Source of the DNA: Parapristionchus giblindavisi
Lineage: Eukaryota; Nematoda; Chromadorea; Rhabditida; Diplogasteridae
Reading direction: 5' to 3'
Assembly: GCA_943737045.1 (NCBI GenBank)
Contig: CALSFV010000019.1
Span: 806,001-870,000, forward strand
DNA length: 64,000 nucleotides
Part shown: positions 12,601-25,800 of the stretch, piece by piece
How the letters are laid out: each line of letters begins with the position of its first letter
How positions within the stretch are numbered: position 1 is the stretch's first letter
Translations under genes and position numbers: made by a program
The notes under the pieces: model-generated
The model's database searches: none
What the model was told of the DNA's origin: nothing
What the model saw: the letters and a program-made list of their open reading frames with translations, nothing else

Positions 12601-15600
12601 GTATATCACTTGCTGAGTATCATTGACAATTTGACTTGTAACGAATTGTTTTGTACCAAAAACAGAGAGTACTGAAAGATAAATTTACATATTGGCCGTA
12701 CTGACCACTTTGAAATAGTTTATCTTATTCAGAATTTCTCGCTCTTTCATTTGGTATATGACACGATAGGATTCATTTTCATTTTCATATTTCTCAAGTT
12801 ATCTTGATCATATCAGAGTAAAGGCTACTTTTGTACTTCGATCATTATAGCAGCAGTTAAATATTACAGATCGACATGAACTGAAGTGCGTCTCATTCAG
12901 AATTTTTTCCTCTTTCAGATAGTATATCACTCGCTGAGTATCATTGACAATTTGACTTGTGACATACTGTTTTGTACCAAAAACAGAGAGTACTGAATGA
13001 TAAATTTACATATTGGCCGTACTGACCACTTTGAAATAGTTTATCTTATTCAGAATTTTTCGCTCTTTCATTTGGTATATGACACGATAGGATTCATTTT
13101 CATTTTCATATTTCTCAAGTTATCTTGATCATATCAGAGTAAAGGCTACTTTTGTACTTCGATCATTATAGCAGCAGTTAAATATTACAGATCGACATGA
13201 ACTGAAGTGCGTCTCATTCAGAATTTTTTCCTCTTTCACATAGTATATCATTCGCTGAGTATCATTGACAATTTGACTTGTAACGTGCTATTTTGTACCA
13301 AAAACAGAGAGTACTGAAAGATAAATTTACATATTGGCCGTACTGACCACTTTGAAATAGTTTATCTTATTCAGAATTTCTCGCTCTTTCATTTGGTATA
13401 TGACACGATAGGATTCATTTTCATTTTCATATTTCTCAAGTTATCTTGATCATATCAGAGTAAAGGCTACTTTTGTACTTCGATCATTATAGCAGCAGTT
13501 AAATATTACAGATCGACATGAACTGAAGTGCGTCTCATTCAGAATTTTTTCCTCTTTCAGATAGTATATCACTCGCTGAGTATCATTGACAATTTGACTT
13601 GTGACATACTGTTTTGTACCAAAAACAGAGAGTACTGAATGATAAATTTACATATTGGCCGTACTGACCACTTTGAAATAGTTTATCTTATTCAGAATTT
13701 TTCGCTCTTTCATTTGGTATATGACACGATAGGATTCATTTTCATTTTCATATTTCTCAAGTTATCTTGATCATATCAGAGTAAAGGCTACTTTTGTACT
13801 TCGATCATTATAGCAGCAGTTAAATATTACAGATCGACATGAACTGAAGTGCGTCTCATTCAGAATTTTTTCCTCTTTCACATAGTATATCATTCGCTGA
13901 GTATCATTGACAATTTGACTTGTAACGTGCTATTTTGTACCAAAAACAGAGAGTACTGAAAGATAAATTTACATATTGGCCGTACTGACCACTTTGAAAT
14001 AGTTTATCTTATTCAGAATTTTTCGCTCTTTCATTTGGTATATGACACGATAGGATTCATTTTCATTTTCATATTTCTCAAGTTATCTTGATCATATCAG
14101 AGTAAAGGCTACTTTTGTACTTCGATCATTATAGCAGCAGTTAAATATTACAGATCGACATGAACTGAAGTGCGTCTCATTCAGAATTTTTTCCTCTTTC
14201 ACATAGTATATCATTCGCTGAGTATCATTGACAATTTGACTTGTAACGTGCTATTTTGTACCAAAAACAGAGAGTACTGAAAGATAAATTTACATATTGG
14301 CCGTACTGACCACTTTGAAATAGTTTATCTTATTCAGAATTTTTCGCTCTTTCATTTGGTATATGACACGATAGGATTCATTTTCATTTTCATATTTCTC
14401 AAGTTATCTTGATCATATCAGAGTAAAGGCTACTTTTGTACTTCGATCATTATAGCAGCAGTTAAATATTACAGATCGACATGAACTGAAGTGCGTCTCA
14501 TTCAGAATTTTTTCCTCTTTCACATAGTATATCATTCGCTGAGTATCATTGACAATTTGACTTGTAACGTGCTATTTTGTACCAAAAACAGAGAGTACTG
14601 AAAGATAAATTTACATATTGGCCGTACTGACCACTTTGAAATAGTTTATCTTATTCAGAATTTTTCGCTCTTTCATTTGGTATATGACACGATAGGTTTC
14701 ATTTTTCATTTTCATATTTCTCAAGTTATCTTGATCATATCAGAGTAAAAGCTACTTTTGTACTTCGATCATTATAGCTGCAGTTCTCAAGTTATCTTGA
14801 TCATATCAGAGTAAAGGCTACTTTTGTACTTCGATCATTATAGCAGCAGTTAAATATTACAGATCGACATGACCTGAAGTGCGTCTCATTCAGAATTTTT
14901 TCCTCTTTCACATAGTATATCATTCGCTGAGTATCATTGACAATTTGACTTGTAACATACTGTTTTGTACCAAAAACAGAGAGTACTGAATGATAAATTT
15001 ACATATTGGCCGTACTGACCACTTTGAAATAGTTTATCTTATTCAGAATTTTTCGCTCTTTCATTTGGTATATGACACGATAGGATTCATTTTCATTTTC
15101 ATATTTCTCAAGTTATCTTGATCATATCAGAGTAAAGGCTACTTTTGTACTTCGATCATTATAGCAGCAGTTAAATATTACAGATCGACATGAACTGAAG
15201 TGCGTCTCATTCAGAATTTTTTCCTCTTTCACATAGTATATCATTCGCTGAATATCATTGACAATTTGACTTGTAACGTGCTATTTTGTACCAAAAACAG
15301 AGAGTACTGAAAGATAAATTTACATATTGGCCGTACTGACCACTTTGAAATAGTTTATCTTATTCAGAATTTTTCGCTCTTTCATTTGGTATATGACACG
15401 ATAGGATTCATTTTCATTTTCATATTTCTCAAGTTATCTTGATCATATCAGAGTAAAGGCTACTTTTGTACTTCGATCATTATAGCAGCAGTTAAATATT
15501 ACAGATCGACATGAACTGAAGTGCGTCTCATTCAGAATTTTTTCCTCTTTCACATAGTATATCATTCGCTGAGTATCATTGACAATTTGACTTGTAACGT

Positions 15601-15629
15601 GCTATTTTGTACCAAAAACAGAGAGTACT
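9649..15629 (+). repeat. 5,980-bp segmental tandem duplication, copy 2
   Basis: Repeats the unit order of 3,669 onward (322, 322, GAGAAA unit, long unit and so on), with TTTTGAACTTCG at 11,479. It lacks the counterpart of 5,022-5,663 and has two extra units at 13,316-13,957, which repeat the CTCGCTC / TTCAGATAG / GTGACATACTG unit and its GAATGATA neighbour. The match is good to the 5' part of the long unit at 14,600. The right end is replaced by the block involved in the next (3,664-bp) duplication. Confidence 0.88.
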
Positions 15630-18263
15630 GAAAGATAAATTTACATATTGGCCGTACTGACCACTTTGAAATAGTTTATCTTATTCAGAATTTCTCGCTC
15701 TTTCATTTGGTATATGACACGATAGGATTCATTTTCATTTTCATATTTCTCAAGTTATCTTGATCATATCAGAGTAAAGGCTACTTTTGTACTTCGATCA
15801 TTATAGCAGCAGTTCTCAAGTTATCTTGATCATATCAGAGTAAAGGCTACTTTTGTACTTCGATCATTATAGCAGCAGTTAAATATTACAGATCGACATG
15901 AACTGAAGTGCGTCTCATTCAGATTTTTTTCCTCTTTCACATAGTATATCACTTGCTGAGTATCATTGACAATTTGACTTGTAACGAATTGTTTTGTACC
16001 AAAAACAGAGAGTACTGAAAGATAAATTTACATATTGGCCGTACTGACCACTTTGAAATAGTTTATCTTATTCAGAATTTTTCGCTCTTTCATTTGGTAT
16101 ATGACACGATAGGATTCATTTTCATTTTCATATTTCTCAAGTTATCTTGATCATATCAGAGTAAAGGCTACTTTTGTACTTCGATCATTATAGCAGCAGT
16201 TAAATATTACAGATCGACATGAACTGAAGTGCGTCTCATTCAGATTTTTTTCCTCTTTCACATAGTATATCACTCGCTGAGTATCATTGACAATTTGACT
16301 TGTAACGTGCTGTTTTGTACCAAAAACAGAGAGTACTGAAAGATAAATTTACATATTGGCCGTACTGACCACTTTGAAATAGTTTATCTTATTCAGAATT
16401 TTTCGCTCTTTCGTTTGGTATATGACACGATAGGATTCATTTTCATTTTCATATTTCTCAAGTTATCTTGATCATATCAGAGTAAAGGCTACTTTTGTAC
16501 TTCGATCATTATAGCAGCAGTTAAATATTACAGATCGACATGAACTGAAGTGCGTCTCATTCAGATTTTTTTCCTCTTTCACATAGTATATCACTTGCTG
16601 AGTATCATTGACAATTTGACTTGTAACGAATTGTTTTGTACCAAAAACAGAGAGTACTGAAAGATAAATTTACATATTGGCCGTACTGACCACTTTGAAA
16701 TAGTTTATCTTATTCAGAATTTTTCGCTCTTTCATTTGGTATATGACACGATAGGATTCATTTTCATTTTCATATTTCTCAAGTTATCTTGATCATATCA
16801 GAGTAAAGGCTACTTTTGTACTTCGATCATTATAGCAGCAGTTAAATATTACAGATCGACAAGAACTGAAGTGCGTCTCATTCAGAATTTTTTCCTCTTT
16901 CACATAGTATATCACTTGCTGAGTATCATTGACAATTTGACTTGTAACGAATTGTTTTGTACCAAAAACAGAGAGTACTGAAAGATAAATTTACATATTG
17001 GCCGTACTGACCACTTTGAAATAGTTTATCTTATTCAGAATTTCTCGCTCTTTCATTTGGTATATGACACGATAGGATTCATTTTCATTTTCATATTTCT
17101 CAAGTTATCTTGATCATATCAGAGTAAAGGCTACTTTTGTACTTCGATCATTATAGCAGCAGTTAAATATTACAGATCGACAAGAACTGAAGTGCGTCTC
17201 ATTCAGATGTTTTTCCTCTTTCACATAGTATATCACTTGCTGAGTATCATTGACAATTTGACTTGTAACGAATTGTTTTGTACCAAAAACAGAGAGTACT
17301 GAAAGATAAATTTACATATTGGCCGTACTGACCACTTTGAAATAGTTTATCTTATTCAGAATTTTTCGCTCTTTCATTTGGTATATGACACGATAGGATT
17401 CATTTTCATTTTCATATTTCTCAAGTTATCTTGATCATATCAGAGTAAAGGCTACTTTTGTACTTCGATCATTATAGCAGCAGTTAAATATTACAGATCG
17501 ACATGAACTGAAGTGCGTCTCATTCAGATTTTTTTCCTCTTTCACATAGTATATCACTTGCTGAGTATCATTGACAATTTGACTTGTAACGAATTGTTTT
17601 GTACCAAAAACAGAGAGTACTGAAAGATAAATTTACATATTGGCCGTACTGACCACTTTGAAATAGTTTATCTTATTCAGAATTTCTCGCTCTTTCATTT
17701 GGTATATGACACGATAGGATTCATTTTCATTTTCATATTTCTCAAGTTATCTTGATCATATCAGAGTAAAGGCTACTTTTGTACTTCGATCATTATAGCA
17801 GCAGTTAAATATTACAGATCGACATGAACTGAAGTGCGTCTCATTCAGAATTTTTTCCTCTTTCAGATAGTATATCACTCGCTGAGTATCATTGACAATT
17901 TGACTTGTGACATACTGTTTTGTACCAAAAACAGAGAGTACTGAATGATAAATTTACATATTGGCCGTACTGACCACTTTGAAATAGTTTATCTTATTCA
18001 GAATTTTTCGCTCTTTCATTTGGTATATGACACGATAGGATTCATTTTCATTTTCATATTTCTCAAGTTATCTTGATCATATCAGAGTAAAGGCTACTTT
18101 TGTACTTCGATCATTATAGCAGCAGTTAAATATTACAGATCGACATGAACTGAAGTGCGTCTCATTCAGAATTTTTTCCTCTTTCACATAGTATATCATT
18201 CGCTGAGTATCATTGACAATTTGACTTGTAACGTGCTATTTTGTACCAAAAACAGAGAGTACT
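14600..18263 (+). repeat. 3,664-bp segmental tandem duplication, copy 1
   Basis: Units start at 14,600 (388 bp), 14,988, 15,309, 15,630 (387 bp), 16,017, 16,338, 16,659, 16,980, 17,301, 17,622 and 17,943. Private marks shared with copy 2 are GCTGAATATC (CTGAATATC for CTGAGTATC; AATATC at 15,251 and 18,915), the 387-bp long unit, and ACAAGAACTG units. The last ~1 kb (from about 17,200) instead resembles 12.3-13.3 kb, so copy 1 is a mosaic at its right end. Confidence 0.9.
15748..15879 (+). repeat. 66-bp duplication of the second type (387-bp unit, identical copies)
   Basis: In the unit starting at 15,630 the two 66-bp copies are identical (both AAAGGCTAC), and the upstream tract is the ordinary GGATTCATTTTC. 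Units at 19,294 and 24,564 have the same arrangement; the one at 19,294 is its copy in the 3,664-bp duplication. The same duplication on two different upstream backgrounds points to exchange between units rather than two independent duplications with the same breakpoints. Confidence 0.9.
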
Positions 18264-20964
18264 GAAAGATAAATTTACATATTGGCCGTACTGACCACTT
18301 TGAAATAGTTTATCTTATTCAGAATTTTTCGCTCTTTCATTTGGTATATGACACGATAGGTTTCATTTTTCATTTTCATATTTCTCAAGTTATCTTGATC
18401 ATATCAGAGTAAAAGCTACTTTTGTACTTCGATCATTATAGCAGCAGTTCTCAAGTTATCTTGATCATATCAGAGTAAAGGCTACTTTTGTACTTCGATC
18501 ATTATAGCAGCAGTTAAATATTACAGATCGACATGACCTGAAGTGCGTCTCATTCAGAATTTTTTCCTCTTTCACATAGTATATCATTCGCTGAGTATCA
18601 TTGACAATTTGACTTGTAACATACTGTTTTGTACCAAAAACAGAGAGTACTGAATGATAAATTTACATATTGGCCGTACTGACCACTTTGAAATAGTTTA
18701 TCTTATTCAGAATTTTTCGCTCTTTCATTTGGTATATGACACGATAGGATTCATTTTCATTTTCATATTTCTCAAGTTATCTTGATCATATCAGAGTAAA
18801 GGCTACTTTTGTACTTCGATCATTATAGCAGCAGTTAAATATTACAGATCGACATGAACTGAAGTGCGTCTCATTCAGAATTTTTTCCTCTTTCACATAG
18901 TATATCATTCGCTGAATATCATTGACAATTTGACTTGTAACGTGCTATTTTGTACCAAAAACAGAGAGTACTGAAAGATAAATTTACATATTGGCCGTAC
19001 TGACCACTTTGAAATAGTTTATCTTATTCAGAATTTTTCGCTCTTTCATTTGGTATATGACACGATAGGATTCATTTTCATTTTCATATTTCTCAAGTTA
19101 TCTTGATCATATCAGAGTAAAGGCTACTTTTGTACTTCGATCATTATAGCAGCAGTTAAATATTACAGATCGACATGAACTGAAGTGCGTCTCATTCAGA
19201 ATTTTTTCCTCTTTCACATAGTATATCATTCGCTGAGTATCATTGACAATTTGACTTGTAACGTGCTATTTTGTACCAAAAACAGAGAGTACTGAAAGAT
19301 AAATTTACATATTGGCCGTACTGACCACTTTGAAATAGTTTATCTTATTCAGAATTTCTCGCTCTTTCATTTGGTATATGACACGATAGGATTCATTTTC
19401 ATTTTCATATTTCTCAAGTTATCTTGATCATATCAGAGTAAAGGCTACTTTTGTACTTCGATCATTATAGCAGCAGTTCTCAAGTTATCTTGATCATATC
19501 AGAGTAAAGGCTACTTTTGTACTTCGATCATTATAGCAGCAGTTAAATATTACAGATCGACATGAACTGAAGTGCGTCTCATTCAGATTTTTTTCCTCTT
19601 TCACATAGTATATCACTTGCTGAGTATCATTGACAATTTGACTTGTAACGAATTGTTTTGTACCAAAAACAGAGAGTACTGAAAGATAAATTTACATATT
19701 GGCCGTACTGACCACTTTGAAATAGTTTATCTTATTCAGAATTTTTCGCTCTTTCATTTGGTATATGACACGATAGGATTCATTTTCATTTTCATATTTC
19801 TCAAGTTATCTTGATCATATCAGAGTAAAGGCTACTTTTGTACTTCGATCATTATAGCAGCAGTTAAATATTACAGATCGACATGAACTGAAGTGCGTCT
19901 CATTCAGATTTTTTTCCTCTTTCACATAGTATATCACTCGCTGAGTATCATTGACAATTTGACTTGTAACGTGCTGTTTTGTACCAAAAACAGAGAGTAC
20001 TGAAAGATAAATTTACATATTGGCCGTACTGACCACTTTGAAATAGTTTATCTTATTCAGAATTTTTCGCTCTTTCGTTTGGTATATGACACGATAGGAT
20101 TCATTTTCATTTTCATATTTCTCAAGTTATCTTGATCATATCAGAGTAAAGGCTACTTTTGTACTTCGATCATTATAGCAGCAGTTAAATATTACAGATC
20201 GACATGAACTGAAGTGCGTCTCATTCAGATTTTTTTCCTCTTTCACATAGTATATCACTTGCTGAGTATCATTGACAATTTGACTTGTAACGAATTGTTT
20301 TGTACCAAAAACAGAGAGTACTGAAAGATAAATTTACATATTGGCCGTACTGACCACTTTGAAATAGTTTATCTTATTCAGAATTTTTCGCTCTTTCATT
20401 TGGTATATGACACGATAGGATTCATTTTCATTTTCATATTTCTCAAGTTATCTTGATCATATCAGAGTAAAGGCTACTTTTGTACTTCGATCATTATAGC
20501 AGCAGTTAAATATTACAGATCGACAAGAACTGAAGTGCGTCTCATTCAGAATTTTTTCCTCTTTCACATAGTATATCACTTGCTGAGTATCATTGACAAT
20601 TTGACTTGTAACGAATTGTTTTGTACCAAAAACAGAGAGTACTGAAAGATAAATTTACATATTGGCCGTACTGACCACTTTGAAATAGTTTATCTTATTC
20701 AGAATTTCTCGCTCTTTCATTTGGTATATGACACGATAGGATTCATTTTCATTTTCATATTTCTCAAGTTATCTTGATCATATCAGAGTAAAGGCTACTT
20801 TTGTACTTCGATCATTATAGCAGCAGTTAAATATTACAGATCGACAAGAACTGAAGTGCGTCTCATTCAGAATTTTTTCCTCTTTCACATAGTATATCAC
20901 TTGCTGAGTATCATTGACAATTTGACTTGTAACGAATTGTTTTGTACCAAAAACAGAGAGTACT
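18264..20964 (+). repeat. 3,664-bp segmental tandem duplication, copy 2 (matched part)
   Basis: Unit lengths and variants follow 14,600 onward at a constant offset of 3,664 bp: 388, 321, 321, 387, then 321-bp units, with GCTGAATATC at 18,911. The match breaks in the unit at 20,644, where copy 1 has CAGATGTTTTTCC and this copy has CAGAATTTTTTCC. Beyond it the two orders differ. Confidence 0.9.
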
Positions 20965-22569
20965 GAAAGATAAATTTACATATTGGCCGTACTGACCACT
21001 TTGAAATAGTTTATCTTATTCAGAATTTCTCGCTCTTTCATTTGGTATATGACACGATAGGATTCATTTTCATTTTCATATTTCTCAAGTTATCTTGATC
21101 ATATCAGAGTAAAGGCTACTTTTGTACTTCGATCATTATAGCAGCAGTTAAATATTACAGATCGACATGAACTGAAGTGCGTCTCATTCAGATTTTTTTC
21201 CTCTTTCACATAGTATATCACTCGCTGAGTATCATTGACAATTTGACTTGTAACGTGCTGTTTTGTACCAAAAACAGAGAGTACTGAAAGATAAATTTAC
21301 ATATTGGCCGTACTGACCACTTTGAAATAGTTTATCTTATTCAGAATTTTTCGCTCTTTCGTTTGGTATATGACACGATAGGATTCATTTTCATTTTCAT
21401 ATTTCTCAAGTTATCTTGATCATATCAGAGTAAAGGCTAATTTTGTACTTCGATCATTATAACAGCAGTTAAATATTACAGATCGACATGACCTGAAGTG
21501 CGTCTCATTCAGAATTTTTTCCTCTTTCAGATAGTATATCACTCGCTGAGTATCATTGACAATTTGACTTGTAACATACTGTTTTGTACCAAAAACAGAG
21601 AGTACTGAATGATAAATTTACATATTGGCCGTACTGACCACTTTGAAATAGTTTATCTTATTCAGAATTTTTCGCTCTTTCATTTGGTATATGACACGAT
21701 AGGATTCATTTTCATTTTCATATTTCTCAAGTTATCTTGATCATATCAGAGTAAAGGCTACTTTTGTACTTCGATCATTATAGCAGCAGTTAAATATTAC
21801 AGATCGACATGAACTGAAGTGCGTCTCATTCAGAATTTTTTCCTCTTTCACATAGTATATCATTCGCTGAGTATCATTGACAATTTGACTTGTAACGTGC
21901 TATTTTGTACCAAAAACAGAGAGTACTGAAAGATAAATTTACATATTGGCCGTACTGACCACTTTGATATAGTTTATCTTATTCAGAATTTCTCGCTCTT
22001 TCATTTGGTATATGACACGATAGGATTCATTTTCATTTTCATATTTCTCAAGTTATCTTGATCATATCAGAGTAAAGGCTACTTTTGTACTTCGATCATT
22101 ATAGCAGCAGTTAAATATTACAGATCGACATGACCTGAAGTGCGTCTCATTCAGAATTTTTTCCTCTTTCACATAGTATATCACTCGCTGAGTATCATTG
22201 ACAATTTGACTTGTAACATACTGTTTTGTACCAAAAACAGAGAGTACTGAATGATAAATTTACATATTGGCCGTACTGACCACTTTGAAATAGTTTATCT
22301 TATTCAGAATTTTTCGCTCTTTCATTTGGTATATGACACGATAGGATTCATTTTCATTTTCATATTTCTCAAGTTATCTTGATCATATCAGAGTAAAGGC
22401 TACTTTTGTACTTCGATCATTATAGCAGCAGTTAAATATTACAGATCGACATGAACTGAAGTGCGTCTCATTCAGAATTTTTTCCTCTTTCACATAGTAT
22501 ATCATTCGCTGAGTATCATTGACAATTTGACTTGTAACGTGCTATTTTGTACCAAAAACAGAGAGTACT

Positions 22570-22891
22570 GAAAGATAAATTTACATATTGGCCGTACTGA
22601 CCACTTTGAAATAGTTTATCTTATTTAGAATTTTTCGCTCTTTCATTTGGTATATGACACGATAGGTTTCATTTTTCATTTTCATATTTCTCAAGTTATC
22701 TTGATCATATCAGAGTAAAGGCTAATTTTGTACTTCGATCATTATAACAGCAGTTAAATATTACAGATCGACATGACCTGAAGTGCGTCTCATTCAGAAT
22801 TTTTTCCTCTTTCAGATAGTATATCACTCGCTGAGTATCATTGACAATTTGACTTGTAACATACTGTTTTGTACCAAAAACAGAGAGTACT
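22570..22891 (+). repeat. Recombinant 322-bp unit: long-unit left part, ordinary right part
   Basis: The left side has the long-unit marker GGTTTCATTTTTC but the 66-bp duplication is missing. From about 22,720 the unit carries GGCTAATTTTG, ATAACAGCAG, GACCTGAAG and TTCAGATAG, the haplotype of the units starting at 21,286 and 23,601. A switch between templates between about 22,680 and 22,724 explains this. The unit also has a private TTATTTAGAA. Confidence 0.9.
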
Positions 22892-25800
22892 GAATGATAA
22901 ATTTACATATTGGCCGTACTGACCACTTTGAAATAGTTTATCTTATTCAGAATTTTTCGCTCTTTCATTTGGTATATGACACGATAGGATTCATTTTCAT
23001 TTTCATATTTCTCAAGTTATCTTGATCATATCAGAGTAAAGGCTACTTTTGTACTTCGATCATTATAGCAGCAGTTAAATATTACAGATCGACATGAACT
23101 GAAGTGCGTCTCATTCAGAATTTTTTCCTCTTTCACATAGTATATCATTCGCTGAGTATCATTGACAATTTGACTTGTAACGTGCTATTTTGTACCAAAA
23201 ACAGAGAGTACTGAAAGATAAATTTACATATTGGCCGTACTGACCACTTTGAAATAGTTTATCTTATTCAGAATTTTTCGCTCTTTCATTTGGTATATGA
23301 CACGATAGGTTTCATTTTTCATTTTCATATTTCTCAAGTTATCTTGATCATATCAGAGTAAAAGCTACTTTTGTACTTCGATCATTATAGCAGCAGTTCT
23401 CAAGTTATCTTGATCATATCAGAGTAAAGGCTACTTTTGTACTTCGATCATTATAGCAGCAGTTAAATATTACAGATCGACATGAACTGAAGTGCGTCTC
23501 ATTCAGATTTTTTTCCTCTTTCACATAGTATATCACTTGCTGAGTATCATTGACAATTTGACTTGTAACGTGCTGTTTTGTACCAAAAACAGAGAGTACT
23601 GAAAGATAAATTTACATATTGGCCGTACTGACCACTTTGAAATAGTTTATCTTATTCAGAATTTTTCGCTCTTTCGTTTGGTATATGACACGATAGGATT
23701 CATTTTCATTTTCATATTTCTCAAGTTATCTTGATCATATCAGAGTAAAGGCTAATTTTGTACTTCGATCATTATAACAGCAGTTAAATATTACAGATCG
23801 ACATGACCTGAAGTGCGTCTCATTCAGAATTTTTTCCTCTTTCAGATAGTATATCACTCGCTGAGTATCATTGACAATTTGACTTGTAACATACTGTTTT
23901 GTACCAAAAACAGAGAGTACTGAATGATAAATTTACATATTGGCCGTACTGACCACTTTGAAATAGTTTATCTTATTCAGAATTTTTCGCTCTTTCATTT
24001 GGTATATGACACGATAGGATTCATTTTCATTTTCATATTTCTCAAGTTATCTTGATCATATCAGAGTAAAGGCTACTTTTGTACTTCGATCATTATAGCA
24101 GCAGTTAAATATTACAGATCGACATGAACTGAAGTGCGTCTCATTCAGAATTTTTTCCTCTTTCACATAGTATATCATTCGCTGAGTATCATTGACAATT
24201 TGACTTGTAACGTGCTATTTTGTACCAAAAACAGAGAGTACTGAAAGATAAATTTACATATTGGCCGTACTGACCACTTTGAAATAGTTTATCTTATTCA
24301 GAATTTCTCGCTCTTTCATTTGGTATATGACACGATAGGATTCATTTTCATTTTCATATTTCTCAAGTTATCTTGATCATATCAGAGTAAAGGCTACTTT
24401 TGTACTTCGATCATTATAGCAGCAGTTAAATATTACAGATCGACATGACCTGAAGTGCGTCTCATTCAGAATTTTTTCCTCTTTCACATAGTATATCACT
24501 CGCTGAGTATCATTGACAATTTGACTTGTAACATACTGTTTTGTACCAAAAACAGAGAGTACTGAATGATAAATTTACATATTGGCCGTACTGACCACTT
24601 TGAAATAGTTTATCTTATTCAGAATTTTTCGCTCTTTCATTTGGTATATGACACGATAGGATTCATTTTCATTTTCATATTTCTCAAGTTATCTTGATCA
24701 TATCAGAGTAAAGGCTACTTTTGTACTTCGATCATTATAGCAGCAGTTCTCAAGTTATCTTGATCATATCAGAGTAAAGGCTACTTTTGTACTTCGATCA
24801 TTATAGCAGCAGTTAAATATTACAGATCGACATGAACTGAAGTGCGTCTCATTCAGATTTTTTTCCTCTTTCACATAGTATATCACTTGCTGAGTATCAT
24901 TGACAATTTGACTTGTAACGAATTGTTTTGTACCAAAAACAGAGAGTACTGAAAGATAAATTTACATATTGGCCGTACTGACCACTTTGAAATAGTTTAT
25001 CTTATTCAGAATTTCTCGCTCTTTCATTTGGTATATGACACGATAGGATTCATTTTCATTTTCATATTTCTCAAGTTATCTTGATCATATCAGAGTAAAG
25101 GCTACTTTTGTACTTCGATCATTATAGCAGCAGTTAAATATTACAGATCGACATGACCTGAAGTGCGTCTCATTCAGAATTTTGTCCTCTTTCAGATAGT
25201 ATATCACTCGCTGAGTATCATTGACAATTTGACTTGTAACATACTGTTTTGTACCAAAAACAGAGAGTACTGAATGATAAATTTACATATTGGCCGTACT
25301 GACCACTTTGAAATAGTTTATCTTATTCAGAATTTTTCGCTCTTTCATTTGGTATATGACACGATAGGTTTCATTTTTCATTTTCATATTTCTCAAGTTA
25401 TCTTGATCATATCAGAGTAAAAGCTACTTTTGTACTTCGATCATTATAGCAGCAGTTCTCAAGTTATCTTGATCATATCAGAGTAAAGGCTACTTTTGTA
25501 CTTCGATCATTATAGCAGCAGTTAAATATTACAGATCGACATGAACTGAAGTGCGTCTCATTCAGATTTTTTTCCTCTTTCACATAGTATATCACTTGCT
25601 GAGTATCATTGACAATTTGACTTGTAACGAATTGTTTTGTACCAAAAACAGAGAGTACTGAAAGATAAATTTACATATTGGCCGTACTGACCACTTTGAA
25701 ATAGTTTATCTTATTCAGAATTTTTCGCTCTTTCATTTGGTATATGACACGATAGGATTCATTTTCATTTTCATATTTCTCAAGTTATCTTGATCATATC

